The notes beneath the pieces are model-generated. The model saw only the letters and a program-made list of their open reading frames with translations, was not told the origin of the DNA and did no database searches. Of a stretch of 46,391 nucleotides of DNA, positions 39,552 through 46,391 are shown piece by piece. This stretch comes from Bacteroidales bacterium. Its GTDB lineage: Bacteria > Bacteroidota > Bacteroidia > Bacteroidales > UBA932. Every line of letters begins with the position of its first letter. Position 1 is the stretch's first letter. Both the position numbers and the translations under genes were made by a program. The stretch is taken from positions 1 through 46,391 of the forward strand of contig JAFYRK010000080.1 in NCBI GenBank assembly GCA_017559545.1, in the 5' to 3' direction.

Positions 39552-40946
39552 TTAATGAGTAAACACTTTACCTTTCTTCTGTGCTTCAATGCGTGAAGGA
39601 GTAGGGTACTGAAGCTTTTCAAGTTCGATTACTGCGTCGTTGATGTCTGCAATCAGCATGTCTGCCATGTCGCGTGACATTCCCTGACGCACGACGATAC
39701 GCATTACAACCATATCCTCGATGTCTTTCGGCATTGTGTAAGCCGGTACCATCCATCCCTTCTGCATCAACTTATCCTGCAGATCGAACAGGGTCCATTT
39801 TGCTGTCTTGTCGTACTCTTCGTTCATGTACCAGATGAAGAGCGGATTCTCGATCTTCTTCGCGTAATTGGTGAAGCAGGACATCTTGCCGATCTCGTCA
39901 TGGCAGTACTGCGCGATGTTCATTGAGTTCTCGTGGATTTCCTTGTAGCCTTCCACTCCAAGATGGATGAAGTTGTAGTATTGTCCGAGGATCTGTGCAG
40001 CAGGTCTTGAGAAGTTCAGTCCGACCTGTGAGATGTTGGCTCCCAGATAATTGACGCTGAATGACATTTCTTCAGGGAGGAATTTCTTGTCCTTCCATAC
40101 CACCCATCCGAGGCCCGGATATACAAGGCCGTATTTGTGGCCTGAGGTAGATATGGAGTGTACCCACTCAAGTCTGAAGTCCCATTTCTTGTTCGGGTCG
40201 ATGAACGGCAGGATGAAGCCTCCTGATGCAGCGTCCACATGGATAGGGATATCATATCCTGTTACGCTGTTATATGTCTCCAATGCATTGTTCAGTGCTT
40301 CGACATCGTCGTTCATACCTGTCCAGGTCACGCCAGCGATAGGCACGATGCAGATTGTATTTTCGTCGCACATAGCTATTGCGGCCTCGATGTCAAGGGT
40401 AGGATGTTTCTTGGTAAGCGGCACTGTACGCATTTCGATCTGCCAAAGCTGGCAGAACTTCTCCCATACGACCTGATATCCTGTACTCATCACAAGATTA
40501 GGCTTGTCGTATGGCTTGCCTGCTGCCTTGCGGCGTTCGCGCCAGCGCAGCCACGCAGCCACTCCGCCGAGCATGCACGCCTCGGATGATCCAATACCCA
40601 CTGCTCCGGTCTTCCAGTCATCTTTCTCAGGAGAGTGCCACATGTTTGCAACCATGTTGATGCATCTGCCGCACATGACGGCGACGCGAGGATATTCTGT
40701 CTCGTCGATATAGTTGATGCCGATGGCATCGTTCATGAGCTTGGTACCATAGTCATCCATGTATGTGGTGACGAATGTAGCCAGGTTCAGTCGAGGCTGT
40801 GTCTGTGGGAATGTCTCGTCCTTGACGATCTGATATGCTATTTCTGCTGGAGTCTTATGTTTCGGAATGAATTCCGCAGGTGCCGGTTCCCTCATTTCAG
40901 GGGAACCGAAAATTGGTGTAACACCATCTTTGTCTCTTCTTTTCAT
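39552..40946 (-). CDS. gadB: Glutamate decarboxylase
   Basis: PLP enzyme converting glutamate to GABA and CO2, using up a cytosolic proton. Lys271 in TSGHKYG carries PLP and Asp238 in VDAASGG pairs with its ring nitrogen. The C-terminal residue is His464 in FTH, equivalent to the His that locks the E. coli enzyme at neutral pH, so pH gating is likely. Length 464 is typical. No glutaminase gene is nearby, unlike some gut Bacteroidales gad loci. Confidence 0.95.
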   Translation of the reverse strand: MKRRDKDGVTPIFGSPEMREPAPAEFIPKHKTPAEIAYQIVKDETFPQTQPRLNLATFVTTYMDDYGTKLMNDAIGINYIDETEYPRVAVMCGRCINMVANMWHSPEKDDWKTGAVGIGSSEACMLGGVAAWLRWRERRKAAGKPYDKPNLVMSTGYQVVWEKFCQLWQIEMRTVPLTKKHPTLDIEAAIAMCDENTICIVPIAGVTWTGMNDDVEALNNALETYNSVTGYDIPIHVDAASGGFILPFIDPNKKWDFRLEWVHSISTSGHKYGLVYPGLGWVVWKDKKFLPEEMSFSVNYLGANISQVGLNFSRPAAQILGQYYNFIHLGVEGYKEIHENSMNIAQYCHDEIGKMSCFTNYAKKIENPLFIWYMNEEYDKTAKWTLFDLQDKLMQKGWMVPAYTMPKDIEDMVVMRIVVRQGMSRDMADMLIADINDAVIELEKLQYPTPSRIEAQKKGKVFTH

Positions 40947-41003
40947 ATTTCTGAAATTTAATGTTCATCCAGTCCGCGAGTCACAAAGTGTGCCATAATT
41001 TTC

Positions 41004-41011
41004 TATCTTTG
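41004..41011 (+). promoter_or_regulatory. -7 promoter element for the PhnA-like gene
   Basis: TATCTTTG matches TAnnTTTG, 23 bp upstream of the ATG at 41035. No clear TTG at the -33 position. Confidence 0.6.
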
Positions 41012-41034
41012 CACCCGTAAATAATTTGAGAAAT

Positions 41035-41364
41035 ATGAATGATATACCTAAATGCCCTAAGTGTGGCAGCGAGTACACTTATTTTGACGGATCTCTTTAT
41101 GTTTGTCCAGACTGCGCTCATGAGTTCCACTCAGTAGAGGAGGCAGTTGAGGCTGATGATGTTGCAAGAGATTCAAACGGTGCGGAACTTTTTGATGGTG
41201 ACGCTGTTACAGTAATCAAGGACCTTAAGGTAAAGGGTTCTTCCATGGTGATCAAGCGCGGAACAAAGGTAAAGAGCATCCGCCTTACAGAGAATCCTGA
41301 GGAGGTTGACTGCAAGATTGACGGCAGCAGCATAGTTCTTAAGACCTGCTTCCTTAAGAAGTAG
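41035..41364 (+). CDS. yjdM: PhnA/YjdM-like zinc-ribbon protein
   Basis: The 109-residue protein has an N-terminal zinc ribbon (CPKCG and CPDC) followed by the C-terminal PhnA domain (DGDAVTVIKDLKVKGSSMVIKRGTKVKSIRL). Despite the historical phosphonate name the role of this family is unsettled. The ATG at 41035 is chosen over the TTG at 41026. The SDR gene begins 2 bp after its stop. Confidence 0.9.
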   Translation: MNDIPKCPKCGSEYTYFDGSLYVCPDCAHEFHSVEEAVEADDVARDSNGAELFDGDAVTVIKDLKVKGSSMVIKRGTKVKSIRLTENPEEVDCKIDGSSIVLKTCFLKK

Positions 41365-41366
41365 TC

Positions 41367-42014
41367 ATGAAAGTAGTAATTACAGGAACATCACAAGGTA
41401 TCGGCAAAGGGATAGCCGAGCTTTTTCTCCAGAAAGGTCACGCCGTAATCGGAATTGACAGGCAGGTTGCCTCCGTGGAGCATGAGAACTATGTCCATGT
41501 GCAGTGCGACGTTAGGGATGAACTCCCTGAAATAGCTGATGTAGAGATACTTGTGAATAATGCAGGAACGCAGAATGAGGCCGATATTGATATCAACCTC
41601 AAGGCGCTTGTGCGTGTTACAGAGAAGTATGGCGTGCAGCCTGCAATCAAGTCTGTGCTGTCGATTGGCTCTGCAAGCGGACATACCGGTTCGGAGTTTC
41701 CGGAGTATTGTGCCAGCAAGGGCGGTGTTATCGCATACACCAAGAATGTGGCATTGCGTATAGCACAGTTTGGTGCTACCTGTAATAGCCTTGATCCAGG
41801 CGGAGTACTTACGCCGCTTAATGACTGCGTGGTCAATGACCCTGTATTGTGGGAACAGATCATGGCTGAAACCCCACTGAAGCGTTGGGCTTCTGTTGAG
41901 GAGATTGCCGCATGGGCATATTTCCTGACTGTCGAGAACCGTTTCTGCACAGGTCAGAGCATCGTTGTCGACGGTGGTGAGTCAATCAATTCCAAATTCA
42001 TATGGCCAGAATAG
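41367..42014 (+). CDS. Short-chain dehydrogenase/reductase
   Basis: The 215-residue Rossmann oxidoreductase has the cofactor loop TGTSQGIG (6-13), NNAG (64-67) and the catalytic Tyr114-x3-Lys118 with a serine near 102. A C-terminal DGG motif (VVDGGES) closes the fold. It is shorter than FabG by about 30 residues, mainly because the region after NNAG is compact. Substrate unknown. Translationally linked to the PhnA-like gene. Confidence 0.9.
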   Translation: MKVVITGTSQGIGKGIAELFLQKGHAVIGIDRQVASVEHENYVHVQCDVRDELPEIADVEILVNNAGTQNEADIDINLKALVRVTEKYGVQPAIKSVLSIGSASGHTGSEFPEYCASKGGVIAYTKNVALRIAQFGATCNSLDPGGVLTPLNDCVVNDPVLWEQIMAETPLKRWASVEEIAAWAYFLTVENRFCTGQSIVVDGGESINSKFIWPE

Positions 42015-42017
42015 CCC

Positions 42018-42416
42018 CTATTGCTGTACTGACTCCTCAGGAATAGTAATGTCATCGACGAGGTATTTCTTGTCTCCGATTTCGAAATAGACCTGCTGGC
42101 CTTTGCCTGTAAGGAAGAACTGGTATTTTGTTTTGGTCTTGGTGTTCATGAACCATCCGGATTTTTTGGCGCCTACACTTGTGCCGCCGATGCGTATGAG
42201 GTTATGAGTTGCCTCTTCCGGTACAGGCATGAACCTGGCACCTTCCATATCGATGACCTTCTTGCCGATGATGAAGTGCACGGTAAGTTTATCTCCTTCC
42301 AGTGTGTTCTTTACAGGAACTGATCCTAAGATCATGAATATAACTCCTATTGTGACCAGTATTCCTCCTAAGATTGATATCCACATAATCTTCTGCATAT
42401 GATTTGATTTATTCAA
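42018..42416 (-). CDS. Membrane-anchored protein with a possible bacterial PH-like domain
   Basis: The 132-residue protein has one N-terminal membrane helix (about 9-30) and a soluble C-terminal part with alternating beta-strands (LTVHFIIGKKVIDME, GWFMNTKTKTKYQFFLTG) that resembles small bacterial PH domains. I cannot confirm the family. The ATG at 42398 is an alternative start. It ends 3 bp from the convergent SDR gene. Confidence 0.6.
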   Translation of the reverse strand: MNKSNHMQKIMWISILGGILVTIGVIFMILGSVPVKNTLEGDKLTVHFIIGKKVIDMEGARFMPVPEEATHNLIRIGGTSVGAKKSGWFMNTKTKTKYQFFLTGKGQQVYFEIGDKKYLVDDITIPEESVQQ

Positions 42417-42445
42417 TTATACTGCGGTCATAAATTGTACCAGCA

Positions 42446-43324
42446 TTATTGAAGTATGAAACGGATAGGAATGTCGAGTCGTGATTTCCAGTCGTTTTCC
42501 GAATGCGAGTGTCCAGGGAAGAATCTGTACATATAGTGTGACTCGTCCCATCCGAGTGAACTGATCAACTGATTGATCGCTTCCTGTGGCTCAGCATATG
42601 GAGTGTCGATAGCGCAGTCGCCACGGTCCATGTAGAGGATGTGGTCTGCAGGAAGTTTCTCCTTAAGATAGTTGAGATATGCTTCGGCAGCCGGCTTCTG
42701 GTCCACTTCTGTGAATGGGTTCATAAGCGAGCAATGTGTTGACAGACATGCAGCACCACCGAATACTTCCGGATATTCGCATAGTGCATATGAAGATATG
42801 AGTCCTCCGCAGCTGCTTCCCATTACAAATGTATGTTCTGCATCTCCCCATGTAGAGTACAGGCTGTCCACAAATGGCTTCACCTCTTCTACGATAAAGC
42901 GGAGATATTCGTCTCCAAGTGGTTTGAATCCATCCGGCAGAACACCTGGGGCTACTTTCGAGCATATCGCAGTAGGGTAGTATTCCTCATACCTGATTTC
43001 TGAAATGTTGTCTATGCCGACTACTATGCTTGGTCTGATTTTTCCTTCTGCAAGAAGAACTGAGAGGCATTCGTCTACGCCCCATTCCTGCTGGTTCCAT
43101 GTGATCGATGAGTCGAACAGGTTCTGTCCGTCGTGCATGTATATCACATCATATTTCTGTTCTGCTGAATAGTTTGCAGGTGTCCATACACGGACAGGGC
43201 GCGAAGCGACGTGCTGTGACTCAAAGTTCTCATAGATGTCGAGATTACCGACAACGAAGTTCTCTGGATTACCGCAGCAAACCAGCGAGAGCACTGCTGA
43301 AATGATTCCTGTTATCTTTTTCAT
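42446..43324 (-). CDS. Exported esterase of the Fes/EstD-like alpha/beta hydrolase family
   Basis: The 292-residue product has a signal sequence with a lipobox-like SLVCC at 14-17/18, so it may be a lipoprotein. The esterase family motif YMHDGQNLFD (62-71), the nucleophile elbow GSSCGG (Ser171) and a late histidine in GHSHSENDW are present. Substrates of relatives include enterochelin, acetyl-xylan and other esters. The reading frame stays open upstream to an ATG at 43489; I chose 43324 because the signal peptide begins there. Confidence 0.82.
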   Translation of the reverse strand: MKKITGIISAVLSLVCCGNPENFVVGNLDIYENFESQHVASRPVRVWTPANYSAEQKYDVIYMHDGQNLFDSSITWNQQEWGVDECLSVLLAEGKIRPSIVVGIDNISEIRYEEYYPTAICSKVAPGVLPDGFKPLGDEYLRFIVEEVKPFVDSLYSTWGDAEHTFVMGSSCGGLISSYALCEYPEVFGGAACLSTHCSLMNPFTEVDQKPAAEAYLNYLKEKLPADHILYMDRGDCAIDTPYAEPQEAINQLISSLGWDESHYMYRFFPGHSHSENDWKSRLDIPIRFILQ

Positions 43325-43514
43325 TGAGTGGTTGATTAATTTATAGTTACTATGGTTACTGCCGGATCGCCTACGGAATCTGACATCTTCTCCATACATT
43401 CTCATCATTTTCATACCTTTATGATGCATGTTCTCTCTATGCGATCTGCCTTCAGGCTTCTTGACCGCTTTTGCCCATTCTGGTACCATGATTTCAACTA
43501 TTAGATGTCTGATA

Positions 43515-43522
43515 CAAATTTA
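43515..43522 (-). promoter_or_regulatory. -7 promoter element for the esterase
   Basis: The minus strand reads TAAATTTG, matching TAnnTTTG. Transcription would start near 43508, giving a leader of about 185 nt if translation starts at 43324, or about 20 nt if it starts at 43489. Confidence 0.5.
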
Positions 43523-43577
43523 GCGAAATTTTCCTGACATAGTTACTTGAAAAATATAAGGTTCTGCGGGTATATCC

Positions 43578-43696
43578 AAAAAAAAGAGACGTCGCCGCTC
43601 TCGCGGGGATGCCTCATACTAACCACATAATTAATAACACTAAAACTAATAACCAATTGAGTTACAGTCACTTGTGATAAGTTCCTTGATTAACTC
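43578..43696 (-). ncRNA. Candidate independent small RNA
   Basis: A consensus promoter ends at 43702 and a terminator ends at 43578, about 120 nt apart, with no convincing ORF between. The 5' part can fold with GAGTTA near 43693 against TAACTC near 43660. The 3' part is a hairpin: GAGGC (43615-43611) pairs with GTCTC (43590-43586), an inner CCGC-GAGA-GCGG stem follows, and eight T residues (43585-43578 on the minus strand) complete a Rho-independent terminator. The middle is AT-rich and unstructured, as in antisense-type RNAs. It could also be a leader attenuator, but no start codon lies ahead of the terminator. Confidence 0.6.
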
Positions 43697-43701
43697 GGGT
43701 G

Positions 43702-43731
43702 CAAAGGTACGACTATTTAGGAATTCTGCAA
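43702..43731 (-). promoter_or_regulatory. Consensus promoter of the candidate small RNA
   Basis: On the minus strand TTG (43729-43731), exactly 19 bp, then TACCTTTG (43702-43709). It is one of the best promoter matches in the window although no gene follows it. The 588-bp gap 43325-43912 holds this promoter, the candidate RNA, the esterase promoter and leader, and the plus-strand promoter at 43868. Confidence 0.75.
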
Positions 43732-43867
43732 TAGGTTATTGTTTAAAATCTGATGAATGGTAGAAATTGAGGGATGAATGGTAAATTACGGACTTTGTAG
43801 TGATAAAAGTTCAGTCCAAAGTCAGGGGTTAAGGCTATCCTTTCTTATGAAAAGTCTGAAATTTTCC

Positions 43868-43875
43868 TATCTTTG
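43868..43875 (+). promoter_or_regulatory. -7 promoter element for the barrel protein gene
   Basis: TATCTTTG matches TAnnTTTG, 37 bp upstream of the ATG at 43913, supporting that start over the ATG at 43778. Confidence 0.6.
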
Positions 43876-43912
43876 CCATCCTTTATTGACAGGGTTTAAC
43901 CCAAATCTAATT

Positions 43913-44512
43913 ATGAAACGTTTAATTTATATATGCATATTGGGCTTGTTCTGCTTTTGCGGTAATGCACAGGAGAAGAAGTTTATAAAGGGATTTTCAG
44001 GTGGCATGATGATACACTCCGGCTATCAGTCCGGTGGTGACAATCCTTACAATTATAATCCTAAAGGCGCTACATTCGGTATCGGAGGTGTGGCAAGGCT
44101 ACATCTCTCCGAGCATTTCCGTACAGGCTTCGAAGGTTATTTCTCAACTCTTGGATTGAAGAAGGATCTTGTAAAAGGAAGCCATAACAAGGTTTTCTGG
44201 ACAGGTGTTCTGGCAGATTATTATTGGAAAGCTGGCCGTTTCTATCCATATTTCGGTGCCTCATTCGGAGGCGGTATGGAGACCGCATATTATATGTTCA
44301 AAGGTGATACCCATGATTGGGAACCTGAAGCGAATGCAGTACTGAATAAACAGCCGTTCTTTGCTGTTGATCCGTTCGTCGGATGCGATATTGCAGTGGG
44401 TGAGGCTCTACGTCTGACTATCAAGGCAGACTGGCTGATGGCAATACGCAGCACGGGTCTTAACAGACCCTATGGTCCGAGAGTCTATTTCGGATTCATC
44501 TTTGCTCATTGA
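43913..44512 (+). CDS. Small outer-membrane beta-barrel protein
   Basis: The 199-residue product has a signal peptide (MKRLIYICILGLFCFCGNAQ) followed by alternating strands rich in Gly, Tyr and Phe, typical of an eight-stranded barrel such as the OmpA/OmpW-like group. It ends in FIFAH rather than a clear terminal Phe. Function unknown. It converges with the metallophosphoesterase gene, 4 bp apart. Confidence 0.75.
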   Translation: MKRLIYICILGLFCFCGNAQEKKFIKGFSGGMMIHSGYQSGGDNPYNYNPKGATFGIGGVARLHLSEHFRTGFEGYFSTLGLKKDLVKGSHNKVFWTGVLADYYWKAGRFYPYFGASFGGGMETAYYMFKGDTHDWEPEANAVLNKQPFFAVDPFVGCDIAVGEALRLTIKADWLMAIRSTGLNRPYGPRVYFGFIFAH

Positions 44513-44516
44513 TGCT

Positions 44517-45389
44517 TCATAGTATCTGCCAGTCAAAGCTGATACCTGACTCACTTACATTGAGTTTCAGGTACTCGGGCGCATTGGATTCGTCTTTGAT
44601 CGTTCCCAATACGGTGTATCTTACATTGTCATAAGTCAGGTCTTCTCTATAATGGTCATGACCCTGCAGAACAAGAGTGACATTATGTTTTCCAAGGAGG
44701 TCCAGAAGCAAGTAAACCTCTTCAATCGGCATGTTGCCTGAAGTTGTTTGCGAATTGTCTGTGTAAAATAAGTTAGTGTGCGTGAGGATTATGCAGTGGC
44801 GATAGTTCTCACGTTTATCTGTCAGGAACGATTTTAACCACTCTGTCTGCTTGCCGCCTAGTGTTCCTGTGGCAGTGTCCAGCGAGATGTAGAGGTCCTT
44901 GCCGTTCTTGAAATCCGCCTCGAACCAGAATACTGAAGGGCCTATCAGCTCTTTGAAATCTGCCCATCCTTTGAAGTAGACATCGTGATTGCCGAGGATG
45001 TGAAAGAGCCTATGGTTGTATGCATGTCTATCGGGATCATATACGGTAGCGTCAAGGTAGTTCGGAAGATTATCGCGAACATCTGTGCAATCGCCTAGAA
45101 TCACTCCGAATGCAGCTTGTTCATCGTTCCTTAAAGTGTCGTTGAATGTGTTGAGATTCCTGCTGGTCTTGTCTATATGTGGGTCTGTAGCTGAATAGAA
45201 TACATATTGCTCATCTGTATCCACCTTTCCCACATAGAGGTCTTTATTCATCTTCATGCTCTGCTCGAAACGAGTCTGTACGCCTTCGCCAGTGGGCATG
45301 AACATACCCTTGAAGTCGTATTTATTGCAACCCCATGTCGCTGCTGCAGCAATTGCAATAGCTGAAATTCGTCTTACCATCTGTAGCAT
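44517..45389 (-). CDS. Calcineurin-like metallophosphoesterase, exported
   Basis: The five metal-binding blocks of the family are in order: DPHID, GDCTD, GNHD, LTHTN and GHDHY. An N-terminal hydrophobic segment ending in WGC21 suggests a lipoprotein or signal anchor, so it would act on phosphoesters outside the cytosol. The 290-residue length is usual. The start overlaps the end of the barrel gene at 45374 by 16 bp; the ATG at 45380 is an alternative. Confidence 0.88.
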   Translation of the reverse strand: MLQMVRRISAIAIAAAATWGCNKYDFKGMFMPTGEGVQTRFEQSMKMNKDLYVGKVDTDEQYVFYSATDPHIDKTSRNLNTFNDTLRNDEQAAFGVILGDCTDVRDNLPNYLDATVYDPDRHAYNHRLFHILGNHDVYFKGWADFKELIGPSVFWFEADFKNGKDLYISLDTATGTLGGKQTEWLKSFLTDKRENYRHCIILTHTNLFYTDNSQTTSGNMPIEEVYLLLDLLGKHNVTLVLQGHDHYREDLTYDNVRYTVLGTIKDESNAPEYLKLNVSESGISFDWQIL

Positions 45390-46048
45390 ATGCCAACCTT
45401 AAGATATGATTCATAATAATCTGCCGACAGGTGGAACATTCCTGACGGCTTGCAGCCAATACCCATCTTAATGCCAAGGTCATGTCGAGGGAAATAGCTG
45501 CAGACAGCGCTGAAAGTCGGCTGGTAATGTCTGTCCAGCTCGAAGATCTCGTTGTTTGTGACAAGCAGTTTCAGGTCCCATTTCTCAATCATAGGAAGGA
45601 CGCTCACACCAAATTCATAAAAGATGTTGAACGGTTCTGTTATCTGTCCTCCTCTACCTCCATATACATGACAGTAATAGCCAAGTCTTGCGTATATCCA
45701 ATTGCTTGAGATTCCAGCTCCAGCTCCGGCAGCAAAACTGTTGATGGATGAGAAGTTGGTGTATGAAAGGAGAAGCTCTGCAGATACACGCCCCCAGTCA
45801 AAGTCGTGAAAATATGATGGACGTGCTTCAACTGCAACCTTTCCGATGGTGTTGTATTGCGCTCCACCGTGTATTATGAATTTCTCGCTGATGATGCCTC
45901 TTGCTTCCGCAGAGACAGCAGCGAAGCCGCCTGATAAATTGCTGTGTCCTGTGCGAAGTCCGAGCATGACCTCGTTATCCTGCGCTTTGAGCTGCACTAT
46001 GCCGGTAAAAAGCAAGGTCAATGTGTATATTATCAAATGTCCTCTCAT
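45374..46048 (-). CDS. Predicted outer-membrane barrel protein of unknown function
   Basis: The 224-residue product has a signal peptide (to about residue 22, QLKAQ) and then ten or so amphipathic strands with many Gly, Tyr and Phe, ending in ICYRW, a terminal aromatic residue as in Bam substrates. No family is recognised. Overlap with the metallophosphoesterase gene suggests both act in the same envelope process. Confidence 0.72.
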   Translation of the reverse strand: MRGHLIIYTLTLLFTGIVQLKAQDNEVMLGLRTGHSNLSGGFAAVSAEARGIISEKFIIHGGAQYNTIGKVAVEARPSYFHDFDWGRVSAELLLSYTNFSSINSFAAGAGAGISSNWIYARLGYYCHVYGGRGGQITEPFNIFYEFGVSVLPMIEKWDLKLLVTNNEIFELDRHYQPTFSAVCSYFPRHDLGIKMGIGCKPSGMFHLSADYYESYLKVGICYRW

Positions 46049-46068
46049 CTGCTTATAGACTTAGGGAA

Positions 46069-46177
46069 ACCTTGGTCGCATTATGATACTAAAACGGCCA
46101 AGGTCTCCATATGATGTTGTAAATATAGTGGTTTTTACGATACCTTGCCCGTTTTTATACCATTAAACGTCCAAGGT
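46069..46177. repeat. Two inverted repeats with shared CCTTGG arms
   Basis: ACCTTGG (46069-46075) pairs with CCAAGGT (46098-46104). ACCTTG (46142-46147) pairs with CAAGGT (46172-46177), with CGTTT/AAACG inside. The right-hand arms of both are followed or preceded by related AAACGgCCAAGGT sequence. They lie upstream of the barrel gene at 46048 and may be binding sites for one regulator. Confidence 0.55.
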
Positions 46178-46215
46178 GCACTATAGATTGTGCTCCTGTG
46201 CTGCATAATAACGAA

Positions 46216-46247
46216 AAAGAGATTCCGAATTTCTTCAGAATCTCTTT
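46216..46247 (-). terminator. Terminator after tRNA-Val
   Basis: Arms 46216-46225 and 46238-46247 pair over 10 bp; on the minus strand the hairpin leads into TTTTTCGTT. It begins 5 nt after the tRNA 3' end. Confidence 0.8.
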
Positions 46248-46251
46248 CTTG

Positions 46252-46326
46252 TGGGAGCAGAGGGAGTCGAACCCCCGACCCTCTGCTTGTAAGGCAGATG
46301 CTCTAAACCAACTGAGCTATGCTCCC
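46252..46326 (-). tRNA. tRNA-Val (anticodon TAC)
   Basis: The minus strand gives a 75-nt cloverleaf: acceptor GGGAGCA pairing with TGCTCCC, a D arm with AGCTCAGTTGGTTTAGAGC, anticodon stem TCTGC/GCAGA with loop CTTACAA (anticodon TAC), T arm GGGGGTTCGACTCCC. The discriminator is A and CCA is not encoded. Confidence 0.97.
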
Positions 46327-46391
46327 TTCTTGCTTCTTTTGCCCGATGACTGTGTCGGGTTTCGTTCTTCAGTCGGTCATTACCATCAGGT

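Noticed and set aside
43530-43607. 24-codon ORF (MRHPRESGD...) on the minus strand
   Set aside because: Its start is inside the terminator hairpin of the candidate small RNA and it runs through the T tract; coding is unlikely.
1-46391. CRISPR array, prophage, toxin-antitoxin pair or riboswitch
   Set aside because: No regularly spaced repeats, no phage structural genes, no paired small toxin-antitoxin ORFs and no known aptamer sequence were recognised.

Overview
The window looks like chromosomal DNA of a gut-type Bacteroidales bacterium. The evidence is the many copies of the Bacteroidetes -7 promoter element TAnnTTTG upstream of genes, Bacteroidales-type protein families (S46 dipeptidyl-peptidase 11, PG_1098-type methyltransferase, PspC/PadR cassette, DUF4250, TGS-fused nucleoside kinase), menaquinone (MenG) rather than ubiquinone, and bile-salt and glutamate-decarboxylase genes. 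The species cannot be named from the sequence alone. There is no rRNA operon, CRISPR array, prophage or intact insertion sequence. The one certain mobile element is the 3' end of a group II intron at the left edge.

Layout. 1-140: group II intron domains V and VI. 161-2706: methyltransferase and lipoprotein. 2829-3911: choloylglycine (bile-salt) hydrolase. 4050-8454 (minus): bile acid:Na+ symporter family protein, acyltransferase, Omp85-type barrel and deoxynucleoside kinase. 8529-13999 (plus): a large unknown protein with a CorA-like C-terminus, a GNAT acetyltransferase, a ResB/CcsA cytochrome c assembly pair and a three-haem cytochrome c peroxidase. 14000-14286: repeats and hairpins. 14287-19381 (minus): dicarboxylate symporter, then the N-degron set clpS-clpA-aat behind a queuosine-precursor transporter. 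19417-23272: NdpA-like nucleoid protein, Myb-like HTH protein, NYN nuclease, M48-TerB protease. 23397-26149 (minus): DPP11 and a uracil-DNA-glycosylase-family protein. 26271-28221 (minus): PspC-PadR-PspC operon with a clear operator. 28556-35098: LOG protein, FKBP, cupin, nucleoside kinase, orphan PTS IIC with DUF4250, aspartase. 35176-37148 (minus): membrane protein, ICMT-like enzyme, MenG. 37344-37958: superoxide reductase with two 7-1-7 inverted repeats and a tiny winged-helix protein. 38077-40946 (minus): gadB-gadC acid resistance. 41035-46048: PhnA-like protein, SDR, esterase, two barrel proteins, metallophosphoesterase. 46252-46326 (minus): tRNA-Val.

Functional themes are bile and acid stress (bile-salt hydrolase, BASS transporter, GadBC), oxygen and peroxide defence (three-haem peroxidase with its own haem-attachment machinery; superoxide reductase), amino-acid use (DPP11, aspartase, GadB, ClpSA/Aat) and envelope maintenance. 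The least explained items are a pair of colinear 132-nt intergenic elements (28379-28510 and 35610-35741), a probable independent small RNA on the minus strand (about 43578-43696), and the 651-residue CorA-like membrane protein.
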